From: Undibacterium_A arcticum
GTDB lineage: Bacteria; Pseudomonadota; Gammaproteobacteria; Burkholderiales; Burkholderiaceae_D
Assembly (NCBI RefSeq): GCF_042660705.1
Contig: NZ_JBHSUQ010000001.1
Reading direction: 5' to 3' (one strand)
Length of the DNA stretch: 64,000 bases
Under the pieces are notes generated by a model. The model was not told the DNA's origin and ran no database searches. It saw nothing but the letters and a program-made list of their open reading frames with translations. How positions within the stretch are numbered: position 1 is the first letter of the stretch; every line of letters begins with the position of its first letter. Both the position numbers and the translations under genes were made by a program. This document shows positions 37,388 through 47,427 of the stretch, piece by piece.

Positions 37388-37812
37388 GGTAGCGCGCAAC
37401 CGGCGTTAGCCAACAAATATCTGGCCGAGTATGGTTCCAAGCCAAGAAAAAAGTGAATTCCTGCATGGTATCACTCGCGTAAGAATAGGACGACATTGGG
37501 TAGCTTGGGCCACATGCACCACGGGAGCGACGCCTGAGGTTGGGGAAGAACCAACTCATTCGAGACATCGAAAGCAGCGATTCCTTAATATCGAGTGACC
37601 GCTCTTAAAACGGGAGCACCTTGCCCGTTCGCCGGTTCTGATGAATAGTACAAAATCTGCTGGGATAACCAGGACGGCGACACCCAGAGAAACCCCTCGG
37701 AACCCAACTCTAACGGATACTCATGGAACGGTTTCAAGTTAACCCCCTACTTGCGCGATTTGGCCTAGGCAGTAAATGACATTATTGCCATAATGTCGAG
37801 TATCATCGGGAT
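37388..37812. other. Gap without a recognisable gene, upstream of the recombinase
   Basis: No frame in this AT-richer stretch shows a known family. Near its right end, 37778-37797 is a perfect 8-base hairpin (gacattat-tgcc-ataatgtc) just ahead of the tyrosine recombinase start. It is a possible operator or recombinase core site. Confidence 0.5.
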
Positions 37813-39038
37813 GTGCCAATTCTAGATGCGTCAGCACTCATCATGCCTTCTGCCAATCTGCACCCCGATATGCCTCCCGCGCTCGCGACGATCGAAAGCG
37901 TCCAACTGCCCTCCCACATCGATGGCCGGGATGGCACCAACCGCGCCACCGGCAATCGCCCGCAAATCGCCGCCGACTACGATGTCGATGCGATCAAGGC
38001 ATGGCTCGCGCGCTTCCTCGATACCAAGACCACGTTCGACAATTACCGCAAGGAAGCCGAACGCTTGCTGCTCTGGTCGACCGTCCAGCTCGGCAAACCG
38101 CTGTCGTCGCTCACGCATGAAGACCTGCTGGTCTATCAACGGTTTCTGTCGGATCCGCAGCCGGCAAAGCTCTGGGTGATGTGCGATGGCCGTAAGTTCG
38201 CGCGCGCACATCCAGAGTGGCGGCCGTTTGCCGGCCCCCTCTCCCCTGCCAGCCAGCGCCAGGCGATCATCATTCTCAACACGCTGTTCTCGTGGCTGGT
38301 CAATGCCGGCTACCTCGCCGGCAATCCACTGTCGCTGTCGCGCCAGCGCGCCCGCAAGGCGAAGCCACGCATCACCCGTTACCTCGAAGAGGACTTATGG
38401 AACGAAGTGAAAATGACGATCGACTTGATGCCGAAGGAATCGGATCGCGAACGCGAGCATTACTATCGCGGACGGTGGCTATTTCTCTGCTGTACCTGTG
38501 CGGATTGCGCATCTCGGAAGTGGTCGGCAACACGATGGGTAGCTTCTTCTGCCGGCGCGACAAGGCTGGTGAAGAGCGCTGGTGGCTCGAGATCCTGGGC
38601 AAAGGCGACAAGTTGCGGATAGTCCCGGCGACCAATGAACTGATGGTCGAGTTGGCGCGCTATCGCAGAGAAAAAGGCCTTGCATCCTTCCCGTTAGCGG
38701 GCGACGACGTTCCGCTCCTTTTGCCGATCGGCCGTCGCACAGAACCAATGACGCGCGGCGCTGTGCATGCAATAGTGAAGAAGGTATTCGAGCACACTGC
38801 CATCCGGCTCAGACAACGCGGCGAGCAATTCCAAGCGATTGCGGATCGTGTAGAACAGGCGTCTGCCCATTGGCTGCGACACACGGCCGGTTCTCACATG
38901 GCCAATAGCGATGTCGACCTGCGGCACGTCCGTGACAACCTGGGACACGAATCGATCGGCACGACAAGCAACTACCTGCATTCATCGGACGACAAACGGC
39001 ATAAGGAGACGGAGGAGAAACACCGCATCAAGTGGTGA
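37813..39038 (+). CDS. Tyrosine recombinase (phage integrase family), frameshifted
   Basis: The N-terminal core-binding domain lies in the first frame (TKTTFDNYRKEAERLLLWST, HEDLLVYQRFLSDPQPAKLW). At 38477-38478 (gg for ggg) the frame shifts, and the catalytic domain follows. It has the first Arg in ISLLYLCGLRISEV, the HxxR box in HWLRHTAGSHMANS, LGHESIGTTSNYLH, and the nucleophile Tyr in NYLH. The repaired protein is about 409 residues; the GTG at 37813 and the ATG at 37843 are both possible starts. It is convergent with tniQ and could belong to the same island or to an older one. Confidence 0.88.
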
Positions 39039-39550
39039 CATGAGTTGCCCAACCAACTTCTGTCTTTCTTCAAGAAAGTAATTAGTAGCGCTCGTCTTCA
39101 AGAATTTGCCATCAGTATTTTCCTCAATTAATTATCGCAGTTTTGGTCTCCGAAAAAGACCATCACCATGTACAGGCACTTGGAGCCGATACAGTAGTTG
39201 ATCGACAACGTCTCGGTCGACGCGGCAATGCAGATTGAACAATTTACGGCCATCACTAGCTTCGCGAATTTCCCAAATTGGCAGCAATGCATGCTTCTGC
39301 GATGCATCGAGCCATACGACAGCCCGTAGACTATGGTGTTTCCGCGCCCGTAGTAACAAGAAGACGAAGGAAGCGTACAGTTCATGTTCAAGCACTAATC
39401 TATTTGCTTTGCGTGATTCCCAGACCGTGTCGGAGAGCTGCACCAACAAGCCATTTTGAGGTCGATACTTGCCACTCTTGGCCAGTTTGCATAGTTGGTC
39501 CCATCGGTCCGCTTCGCCGGCATCATAGAGGTATCTCTGCGTAATCCAGC

Positions 39551-39606
39551 CAAACTGGACGCCTAATCCGCCGCAAACTGGACACGCATTCCACGCCAAA
39601 CTGGAC
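39551..39606. repeat. IS21 left-end array, three 10-bp sites, 23-bp period
   Basis: The motif caaactggac occurs at 39551, 39574 and 39597, exactly 23 bases apart, starting 13 bases inside the element end. These are probably transposase-binding sites. Confidence 0.85.
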
Positions 39607-39642
39607 ACTTCGGGCGCGACGACGCGGGGTCGAAGTTGGGTT

Positions 39643-40395
39643 TTACTCCTGAGCGAGCTGGTTTGTCAATCGACTACGCTTTTTACGTAGTGATTCGCCC
39701 TTCAGCGTCAGCTGATGCGCGTTGTGCACCAGGCGGTCGAGGATGGCATCGGCCAGCGTGGCGTCGCCGATGGCGGCATGCCAGTGGTCCACCGGAAGCT
39801 GGCTGGTCACGATGGTCGAACGCGCGTTGTGGCGGTCGTCCAGCACCTCCAGCAGGTCGCGGCGGTGCACGTCGTCGAGCACTGCCAGTCCCCAGTCGTC
39901 GATCGTCAGGACGTCGACCTTGGCGAGCTGCTTGAGCAACTTGCTGTAACGACCGTCGGCACGACCGATGCTCAGCTCGTCGAGCAGGCGCGGCAGGCGA
40001 ACGTAGTAGGCGCTATAGCCCTGCCGGCAGGCCTGGTGGGCCAACGCGCACGCGAGCCAAGTCTTTCCGACACCCGTCGGGCCGGTGAGCAGCACATTCT
40101 GTTTTTCGCGCAGCCACTGCCCGGCCAGCAGGCGCTGGAACAGCGCCTTGTCCAAGCCTCGTGCGTGACGGTAGTCGGTGTCCTCGGCGGCGGTGTTGGG
40201 CTTGAGCTTTGCGCGCAACAGGCGCTGTGCCAGCAGGCGTCCATCGCGCTCGGTGGTCTCGCGGTCGATCAGCAGACCAAGGCGCTCTTCGAAGCCAAGA
40301 TGGTCGAGATCGAGACTGGCTTGTTCGGTCAGGGCGCGCGCCATTCCAAAGAGCTTGAGCTGGTTCAGTTTTTCGTGGGTGGGATGGTTCAACAT
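39643..40395 (-). CDS. istB: IS21 helper ATPase IstB
   Basis: This 250-residue AAA+ ATPase assists strand transfer by IstA and belongs to the DnaC/IstB family. Walker A is LLTGPTGVGKTWLACALAHQ and Walker B is VLTIDDWGLAVLDD. TSQLPVDHWHAAIGDATLAD and RLVHNAHQLTLKG are conserved C-terminal features. It follows istA by 24 bases in the same direction. Confidence 0.96.
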   Translation of the reverse strand: MLNHPTHEKLNQLKLFGMARALTEQASLDLDHLGFEERLGLLIDRETTERDGRLLAQRLLRAKLKPNTAAEDTDYRHARGLDKALFQRLLAGQWLREKQNVLLTGPTGVGKTWLACALAHQACRQGYSAYYVRLPRLLDELSIGRADGRYSKLLKQLAKVDVLTIDDWGLAVLDDVHRRDLLEVLDDRHNARSTIVTSQLPVDHWHAAIGDATLADAILDRLVHNAHQLTLKGESLRKKRSRLTNQLAQE

Positions 40396-40419
40396 TGTCG
40401 TCCTTTTTTTGGGATGTGG

Positions 40420-41976
40420 TTAGTGCAAGTGCAAGCTGGTTTGGTAGTAGGCGGCGCCGCGGACATTCTCATGCTCAGGCAGATCCAGTACGCGCTGGTC
40501 GGCCGCCTGTACCTGCTGGTCCAGACCATGCTTGAGGATTGAATGCACGCTCTTCCAGCTCACGGCGTTGTGCTTGAGCGCGCGCACGCATGCCGCTTCC
40601 AGCCGTGCCGTTCCAAACTCCTGCCCAAGGCGCAACACGCCAAGGCAGCTGCGGAACGCCTGCTGCGGGTGGCGGCGCTGATGCAGCAGACGCTCGATCA
40701 GCACTTCCGTACGCGGCCCTATCGCGGTCGCCTGGCTACGCAGGGTTTCCGCCGTCACCCCAGCGACTGCCCGATGGGCCGGCGGCATGTGCGCGTCGAT
40801 CGTTGTGTGCCGCCCCTTGAAGGTGCAGTGGACATGGCTTGCCAGTCGCGTGCCGCGATGGAATACCTCCACCGTCGTGGCGGTCGTGCGCACGTCGACC
40901 TGCTGGCGGGCGAACTGGCACGGCACCGAGTAGTAATGCCCGCCGACGTCGACGTGGTAGTCGATGCCGACCCGCGCCAGCTTCCATTCGGCGTACTCGT
41001 AAGCCTTCTCTGGCAAGGGCCGCAGTGCCGGTTGGTCCATCTCGGCGAAGGCGCTGGCGCGACATCCTGGCAGCTTCTTGAACGGGCGCGCGTTCAGGTC
41101 CGTGAGCAGATCACGCAGCACGCGATTGAGTTCGTTGATGCTGAAGAAGCGCTGGTGGCGCAGGCGTGCCAGGACCCAGCGTTCGACCACCAGCACGCCG
41201 TTCTCGACCTTGGCCTTGTCCTTGGGCTTGCGTGCCCGCGCCGGCAGCACCGCCACCTCGTAGTGGCTGGCCAGATCCTGGTAGGTGGGGTTAATGTCCG
41301 GCTCGTAGCGCGATGCCTTGGTGACGCCGCTGCGCAGGTTGTCTGGCACCCATAGTTCGGTCGTTCCTCCGTAGAAGTTCATGGCCCGCACGTGGCTGCC
41401 GATCCAGTCCGGCAGTTGCTGGCTCCAGGTCGCTTCAAGGAAGGTGTAGTTGGATGCCCCGAGCACGGCAACGAAGATCTGCGCCTCCCGGATTTCGCCG
41501 CTGTGCTGGTCCGTGACCGACACCGTCTGGCCGGCATAGTCGAGGAACAGCCGTTCTCCCGGTGTGTGGGTCTGTCGCATCGACAGGGTCAGGCGCTGGC
41601 GCCAGCGCCGGTAGTGCCCGCAGAAGGCGCTGTACTGGTGGCCTTCGGGCTGCTCGGACTTGTACTCCTGCCACAGCAGGTCGAGCGTCACGCCCTTGCG
41701 GCGCAGGCCGTCGTGTACCTGCGCCCAGTCGGGCTCGGGGCGTTGCACCGCCGATGGCTCGCTTGGAGGGAATAGCAAGCGGTCAAGCGCCTGCTCGTCC
41801 ATCTCCGGTGGTAGGGGGTAGCTTAGGCCAGCCAGCTTGATGCGCGACAGGTAGTCGCTGACCGTGGTTGGCGAGGCGCCGATGACGCGGGCAATTTCCC
41901 GCTTGGAACGGCCGAGTTCAAAAAACAGCCGAAGGACTTCTAAGATTTTACGCATGGATAACCTGTTGTTGGCCAT
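40420..41976 (-). CDS. istA: IS21 transposase IstA
   Basis: This 518-residue DDE transposase has an N-terminal helix-turn-helix (SKREIARVIGASPTTVSDYL). The catalytic core has the first Asp in RLFLDYAGQ, the second in LWVPDNLRSGV and the Glu in KDKAKVENGVLV. A C-terminal Mu-like beta domain follows (HYYSVPCQFARQQVDVR). It is complete. Confidence 0.96.
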   Translation of the reverse strand: MANNRLSMRKILEVLRLFFELGRSKREIARVIGASPTTVSDYLSRIKLAGLSYPLPPEMDEQALDRLLFPPSEPSAVQRPEPDWAQVHDGLRRKGVTLDLLWQEYKSEQPEGHQYSAFCGHYRRWRQRLTLSMRQTHTPGERLFLDYAGQTVSVTDQHSGEIREAQIFVAVLGASNYTFLEATWSQQLPDWIGSHVRAMNFYGGTTELWVPDNLRSGVTKASRYEPDINPTYQDLASHYEVAVLPARARKPKDKAKVENGVLVVERWVLARLRHQRFFSINELNRVLRDLLTDLNARPFKKLPGCRASAFAEMDQPALRPLPEKAYEYAEWKLARVGIDYHVDVGGHYYSVPCQFARQQVDVRTTATTVEVFHRGTRLASHVHCTFKGRHTTIDAHMPPAHRAVAGVTAETLRSQATAIGPRTEVLIERLLHQRRHPQQAFRSCLGVLRLGQEFGTARLEAACVRALKHNAVSWKSVHSILKHGLDQQVQAADQRVLDLPEHENVRGAAYYQTSLHLH

Positions 41977-42053
41977 AGGCCTTTCTCCGGAAAAATTTCC
42001 CAGAGTGCCACAGTTATCCCGCGTCGCTACGCTTTCTCAGACCGCTTCAAACT

Positions 42054-42155
42054 GTCCAGTTTGGAGTGGAATCGGTGTCCAGTTTGCGCTGGACTGACTG
42101 TCCAGTTTGCCGTGGAATGGGTGTCCAGTTTGCCGTGAAATCGGTGTCCAGTTTG
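42054..42155. repeat. IS21 right-end array, five 10-bp sites, 23-bp period
   Basis: The motif gtccagtttg occurs at 42054, 42077, 42100, 42123 and 42146, exactly 23 bases apart. This is the inverse complement of the left-end motif, ending 14 bases from the element end. Right and left arrays differ in copy number (five against three). Confidence 0.85.
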
Positions 42156-43130
42156 GTGTGGAATACGCAGGTATCTCCACTGATAGAGTGCGACACCAGC
42201 CGAGTATGCGATGCCGGGAACGGATATCTCCATTGCCCCGAAGCCGAGTAGCTCATGTATATCCTCATAATCTCTATTCGCGCATCCGATTCTTTGCTCA
42301 ATGTGCCTTTTGACCTCCAAGTAAATGGCTAGCGCATCAATCCAAATACCGGAATAGTCACCCCCCTCCTCGTCTAAGTCGTCGAGAAGCAATTTTTGAT
42401 GAATCACATTGCGTGTTGGTCTCTGGTAATGCAGGTCTGGATATGCAGTTCTCAATAGCTTTGCAAGTCTGCGATCCGACAGACATTCAAGGTCTGATCG
42501 ATGGAAAATGGTGGACAAATGAGAATGGCGGCCATGCCCGCGCCCCTCCCGCTCAAGAGAGATGCGAACTGTTGTGATTTGTTGAACTTTCGAGGCAAAT
42601 GACACGACCTGCTTTGCGGTCGGAGTGGCGCCGAAAATATCGCCGCATTGCCGGCACTCGAAGGGATTGGCCGCTATGGAGGAAAAGGTGGCTGCGATAT
42701 CTCCTTTGCAGCGCAGACAGCACTTTACAAGCAGGTCTCCATGTATCGGGCAATGCATGATCGCCCGGTGTTGGAACACCATTGAATGGTAACCATGTTG
42801 CAGGCATGTTGGACAGTATCGCAGTTTGGCAGAAATGAGATACTGACGATCTTTATAGCTCGACAGATCAAACGGAACCATTTCCTCCAATCTGTGTTGG
42901 CCGACCTGCACTGTCCGTTCGATCATCTGGATAATCGGCCATTTAGTCGCGGACCAGACTGAGTCGCTTGGCGGCCAGAGGCAACTACAGTGACCGCCTC
43001 TTTCGTCGCCCAATAGCACCGCCACCTCGCTTCCATCCGGCCGATTGGCCGCACAGATGAGACTCCATACGCACCAAAGAGATATTTCGGATTGGACCCA
43101 CTCAGGCGCCCAGATGATAGAAAACATAGG

Positions 43131-44113
43131 TCATCGTCGTTGGTAACGAGCATAAGACAACAATGTTCGAGTGAGCCCTCCGTCTTTGAACGCCTCGACC
43201 GCGTTGGCGGTCAAGCCGCTGTCGAACAGCGATGGCTGCTGGTGAAGTCTGCATACGAGAGCGCGCGTTGCCGACACCAGATCCTGCATCGGAATGCGAA
43301 AGGCTGAAACCTTGTGTTCCGACAGGATTCGTTCCAGCGCCTCAGCCATTGGTTCGGCCATTTCGATAATCTCCAGCCTTGTTCGTAACGTTCGGGAAAC
43401 AGCGCTTTTGACATGGGAGGGAGAACGGTTCCATCAGATCGAGGTGATTCCTCATCGAACCCTTCCAGAATTGTGGCGAAGTCCTTTGGATCAACACCAT
43501 TGAACTGCATTGTTTTCTTGAAGAATCGGCCATAGACATGCAATTTATTTTCGTCCAGTATCGTCTCTGGAACAAGCGCTAGCTCCGGCTGGCCGACAAG
43601 CATGATAAAAGGCCTGCAGTTTTCTCGTTCTAGTAAATTAAACAGCTCAATAAGCACGCCATAATTCGAAAAATGGATGTTCTGAGCTTCATCAACAAGA
43701 ATGAGTGCACGCCTCGCCGCTTCAGCCTCACAGTTCTGGACGATGAAATGCACCAGCCGTGTCATGAGAACGGATCGATCTTTGTGGGACGTAAGCATAT
43801 ACCCCGTTTCGCTCAGGAATCCACGCAACAAAGTCGGTTCCGGCACCGGCCGTAATGACTCGCCAATGTTCCACAAAAAGACCGTTGTCGGAACATTCAC
43901 ATACTCGCTCATTGTTCGCTTCAGAAAAGTCAAAGCCATCGATTTTCCGCAACGCTGTTGACCATATGCCGCGCCGCCGGGCAAACCGAGCATCATCCAT
44001 TCCGCTATGGCCAGCCCTAACTGCTCGACTTGCGGTGTCCACACCACGCGTCCTCCCGCGTGAGAATCAAGTAGTTCAAGAAGGCCGATATCCCGTATTA
44101 CGAGAGTATTCAT
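43131..44113 (-). CDS. tnsC: TnsC/TniB-type AAA+ ATPase, frameshifted
   Basis: This regulator ATPase links target choice (TniQ) to the transposase. Walker A lies in AAYGQQRCGKSMALTFLKRT and Walker B in RALILVDEAQNIHFSNYGVL. SVLMTRLVHFIV and a C-terminal helical part are also seen. At 43377-43378 one base is missing. The second frame gives LEIIEMAEPMAEALERILSE and ends DGGLTRTLLSYARYQRR at 43131. The repaired length is about 327 residues. Its ATG overlaps the stop of the small gene before it (ATGA). Confidence 0.87.
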
Positions 44114-44421
44114 ATGGCGATACTCCGCCGCGGTTTGGGTTTCGATTGAACGAATCCCCGAGGTTCATCCGACTTCAATTTTCGTGTCGTCGTGAATTGA
44201 GCGGCTGGCGTTCTATCGGCCAAGATTAACGGCACGCTGACTGCCTGTCCACTTGCTGCAAAATCGTCCAACGAGGATTGAAGAATTGTTCCAAGGTCAC
44301 CCGGGAATCCCCGCAGGTAGTCATAGATGTAGGCAAGACTGCGTGCGGATCTTTTGTCACCGTGGCCAGCCTTGATGCGAAGGTATTGAAACAAGGCCTC
44401 TAGTGGACCATCCTGTGGCAT
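44110..44421 (-). CDS. Small protein of unknown function between tnsB and tnsC
   Basis: This 103-residue basic protein starts inside the end of tnsB (22-base overlap) and ends on the tnsC start codon (ATGA). It is therefore translated as part of the transposition operon. The N-terminal half is probably helical (LEALFQYLRIKAGHGDKRSA, RSLAYIYDYLRGFPGDLGTI). The tail is rich in Lys, Arg and Pro (SDEPRGFVQSKPKPRRSIAI) and may bind DNA or a partner. I do not recognise the family. It could be a detached C-terminal piece of TnsB that meets TnsC, or a new accessory subunit. Confidence 0.65.
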   Translation of the reverse strand: MPQDGPLEALFQYLRIKAGHGDKRSARSLAYIYDYLRGFPGDLGTILQSSLDDFAASGQAVSVPLILADRTPAAQFTTTRKLKSDEPRGFVQSKPKPRRSIAI

Positions 44422-46164
44422 GTCTCCCAGTTCCCCTGACGCTTCAATTTCTGGTACATCTGTCTAATTCGCGCGTCGTGCGGAATAACACCCCAGCGCC
44501 CTTGTGCACGCACAACGTCAAATTCTTCACCGGTATCCTTGAACAGAAGCAGCGTCCGAAGGTCGTTATGATCCGGCCGTACCCACATGGATTTTCCTTT
44601 CCATGACACGCGTTTTTGAAGCTCGGTGCTGCTATAACGGACGCCTTTGAAAATGAAAAAAGGTCGTCTCCCCCTCGTTAATTCGACTCTGATTTTCACC
44701 TGAACCGGTTGGGAAAAAAAATGCGCCTTGCGCTTGGATTCGGGCAGGTATGCGATGTGCACGGCACCGCTTTGGACCAATCGGCGCAGACGCGTTAGGG
44801 GAGGAATGTGCCCAGCGCCAGCCATGGGACTGGCATTTTCGTTGGCGCAGTACACGTGTATGGCTTCAGCCAGCAGCGGCGCCTCGATATAGGGGGCATC
44901 AGCATCTGTCGCCTTTTTCCGTGCGCGAGCTTCAGTTGGACCGGTATAGGTCGTATGTGGTAGTTGATGAAGAAGTCGACGTGCGATCACCGAAATGCGC
45001 GATTCAACCGAAGCACGCTCGGTAGGGTCACGTGGCCTGCCAAACTTAACTTCTCCGCCCCAGCATTCCTTGATCCAAACTTGTAGGCTGTTAGCTAAAT
45101 GAATCAGCGCCCGGTCCAGTTTAATGGTGCTGGGGACCACCCATTGAAGTTCCGGAATTTCAGAAGCGGGAAAGCCGCCTCCCTCATCGTATTTTAGGTC
45201 CGGGTTGAGCAATCGCTCCCGCTTATGCTGGCCGGCGATAGCTAGCCAGAGAACCTGCAAAGCGTCATGCACTTGCGGTTTAGCCGCAAAAACCGTCATC
45301 TCTGACAGGTTAACACCCGTGCTTGTATCAACCACTCGTAGCCCGCTAAATCGGCTTAGTTCCAGTTCATCCCAGTCGCCATAGAGTGCGGGGAAGCGAA
45401 AGGAAGTGGCGAGATCCACGTCATATTCGTCAAGTTGCCATTCCGAATACGGCAGGATGGGTACGTCCGGTAGAACTCCCGCTTCGTAAGTGCCGTGAGC
45501 CATCACATTTGCCACGGAATCGCCTCGGCTCACCCTCGTGTAATCGATCGCGTACTTCTCCATAAACGAGGTCTTGATCCAGTTCCTAAGCGCACGCTGG
45601 CCTTTCTCGACGGTATTGAACGGATAGTCCGTCACACTAACGCCCGCGGTACGACAGGCTTCCAGGAAAACCTTGTGTGCTTGGCGCATCATCATGTTGT
45701 TCGGCTGAAGCGCCTTTACCCTTCCGCAGCAGTGCATTGGTAAGCTCGGTCACAATTGACGGATGTTTCCGTAATAATTGTGAAAACATGCCGCTATAAC
45801 CCGCGCTTGCCTTGCATGGCGTTTTCGGTCCAAATTCTTTCCGGCGCTGGAGAGCAGTGACGCGCGCACTCTTGATTAGTCCGCGCAGTCCCCAAATGCG
45901 TCCGTCCGGATGTAGCTTCAAACACCTTGCCACCACTCGATGAAAATTCTGCTTCGATGTGTTTATTCTTTGGATGCAATCGCTTATCGGACTGCCATTG
46001 ATCCATAGTTCAATGGCGTCACGATACAAATTGAATCGTGTTCTGGTCTTCGAGTCGCTAATCAAACTGGTGTCAACCGTCGGCCAAGATTGAATATCTC
46101 GCAGTTCAGGAGGAAGATCCGCTCGTGCCATCGACGGTCGACGCATAACTGGTGATTGCTCCAT
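44400..46164 (-). CDS. tnsB: TnsB-like DDE transposase, frameshifted
   Basis: This is the strand-transfer subunit of the Tn7-like system. The start at 46164 follows a strong aaaggagg site. The N-terminal part (SDSKTRTRFNLYRDAIELWI, helix-turn-helix region) ends near 45720 where the frame changes (two lost or one gained base). The rest contains the catalytic core: first Asp in YSEWQLDEYDVDL, second in STIKLDRALIHLANSLQVWI, and Glu in GRPRDPTERASVESR. A Mu-type C-terminal beta domain follows (FFIFKGVRYSSTELQKRVSW). The repaired length is about 588 residues. It overlaps tnsA by 59 bases. Confidence 0.86.
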
Positions 46165-46809
46165 AGCGGGCCTCCTTTAAATTGAGATGAATGCGTCCTG
46201 CGGCATAGAGTTGGTACAGGGCGGCTTCCATACGCTGTTTTCCTATGGCGCCTGGCATGTCGGGGACCGAGAAGCTCTCCGTGCAGATTTGATTGCTACT
46301 CATGGTTTTGATGTATTCAATTTCTTCGCGAAGATCGTCATGGCGATGCAAAGTCAGTATTTGGCGCATTCGGCGCTTGTTTCAACGAGAAGGGGAGAGG
46401 CATAGACGTCTGCCTCTGTGCGTAACTCGTATTTAACTTGTGCTGCGTGTGCAAAAATTTTTTGGGCGGTCAGTTGTCGCACTAAGCCGTAATAGTTGAT
46501 CGGTGAATTGAGTACCGCTTTAGGTTTCACCTCTTGGAGAACGTAGATATCGCCGAGATAGCGAATCGTGGCATCGAAGATAACCGTTTTGGTTTGACCG
46601 GCCACCAATACGGTGACAGTGGGATACTCAGTGAGGATCTCCACGATGTCTGGTTCACCGAATTGAACAAGAAAATTATCGCGATGGAGTTTGTTTGGAA
46701 AACGAACCTCACGCCCGGACAGTGGATCAAGAAACTGGTATTCCCGGCCACCAGAAAGACGCATCTTGGTCCACAGAATGCGCTGCTCTGAAAACGAATT
46801 CTTCTTCAT
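46106..46809 (-). CDS. tnsA: TnsA-like endonuclease, frameshifted
   Basis: TnsA cuts the 5' ends so that the transposon moves by cut-and-paste. The N-terminal nuclease domain shows EPDIVEILTEYPTVTVLVAG, then the PD-(D/E)xK-like FDATIRYLGDIYVLQEVKPK, with acidic residues and lysine as expected. The frame breaks at about 46369, where one extra A restores VETSAEMRQILTLHRHDDL. The C-terminal helical part then runs to 46106. The repaired length is about 234 residues, close to the family size. It is the first gene of the operon, nearest the presumed right end. Confidence 0.83.
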
Positions 46810-47406
46810 TTTCTTTTATCTAATCCGGCTCAAAATTGCGGCCACAATCCATTAGAGGTAATCCGCTGAACGAAGAAAGGCATATGTAAAAGACGATTGA
46901 CCTGCGTCATATTTCATATTGCACAAATGATGTAAATGTTGTGATTTTTACTGATATTTCCAGCGTTACGTATTCGATCTACGAACGTGATCGGACAGAT
47001 TTAAAATAGCCAATCGCCACACACAGTCAGGTGCATGACATGGAAAAATCTTTCAAGTTTTGGATAGTCGAATCTGTGAAAAGAGAGGCGATCGTATTCC
47101 GGACGACATTCAAAAAATTCGAAGGAATCTTGTTTCGTTCTCTGACAAGGAATTTGCCGCACTGGATGATAAGAACCTTACCAGCAAGCCAAAGAAGAAA
47201 CAAGCGTGCTTCGAGCCTGACTGAACCCGTGGAGCTCAATCACCACAAGAACGCCCGTTCAACCCTCACCGGCGCCGGCAGATGCCTGGTCCCATGGCAA
47301 TCAGGTTTCCGTCGTCTGGACGGGAAGGAAACGAGATTCCTTCCGCTGGTTTCCAGGACAAGAAGATTCCTTCGACTGGATTCGCAATAAAGAGAATTAC
47401 CCCTAG
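46810..47406. other. Presumed transposon right-end region, no clear gene
   Basis: About 600 AT-rich bases lie upstream of tnsA, with its promoter presumably inside. A plus-strand frame near 47035-47223 has a weakly protein-like stretch (IPDDIQKIRRNLVSFSDKEF) reached only through a frameshift; I cannot assign it. The part nearest hmgA carries a 30-base-period repeat (separate entry). No terminal TGT/ACA pair with a duplication could be proven. Confidence 0.45.
47306..47380 (+). repeat. Three 15-bp direct repeats with exact 30-bp period
   Basis: The units tttccgtcgtctgga (47306), attccttccgctggt (47336) and attccttcgactgga (47366) are spaced by exactly 30 bases. Iterated sites at a transposon end ahead of tnsA fit TnsB-binding sites. 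The matching array at the other end was not found. Confidence 0.5.
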
Positions 47407-47427
47407 TTATCCGGACGTAATTCTCTT
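47390..47427. terminator. 11-bp hairpin over the hmgA stop codon
   Basis: The arms aagagaattac and gtaattctctt are perfect complements with a 16-base loop containing the hmgA stop (47407-47409). It could end hmgA transcription or be part of the mobile-element border. Confidence 0.5.

Larger units (their letters stand above)
39538..42169. mobile_element. IS21-family insertion sequence inside tniQ
   Basis: This is a 2632-base element with istA and istB on the minus strand. Its ends are related inverted sequences: the left reads tgcgtaatccagccaaactg, and the right end, reverse complemented, reads tgcgtattccacaccaaact. The flanks carry a perfect 8-base duplication, ggtatctc, at 39530-39537 and 42170-42177, within the 4-8 base range known for IS21. 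Iterated caaactggac sites lie inside each end. A perfect duplication and open istA and istB frames suggest recent insertion. Confidence 0.95.
39132..43127 (-). pseudogene. tniQ: TniQ/TnsD-family targeting protein, split by an IS21 element
   Basis: TniQ proteins choose the target site of Tn7-like transposons. The N-terminal part (43127 to 42170) has WAPEWVQSEISLWCVWSLI and zinc-ribbon cysteines in RYCPTCLQHG, HCPIHGDLLVKCCLRCKGD and FECRQCGDIF. The gene then runs into the IS21-family element and resumes at 39529, ending at 39132. Removing the element and one copy of its 8-base target duplication restores an unbroken 451-residue frame across QWRYLYDAGEADRWDQL. It lies 3 bases after tnsC. Confidence 0.9.

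Noticed and set aside
42054..42155. Regular 23-bp repeats that might suggest a CRISPR array
   Set aside because: Repeats are 10 bp, lie at both ends of an IS21 element in inverted orientation, and no cas gene is near. They are transposase-binding sites.
45700..45740. Programmed frameshifting in tnsB
   Set aside because: No slippery heptamer or downstream structure was seen, and similar single indels occur in many unrelated genes here, so an error is simpler.
42170..46809. A CRISPR-associated transposon (CAST)
   Set aside because: The tnsABC-tniQ set is present, but there is no Cas12k or Cascade gene and no CRISPR array in the window.
47306..47380. Three repeats at 30-bp spacing as a mini CRISPR
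   Set aside because: Units are short and imperfect, the 15-bp gaps are too small for spacers, and no cas gene is present.
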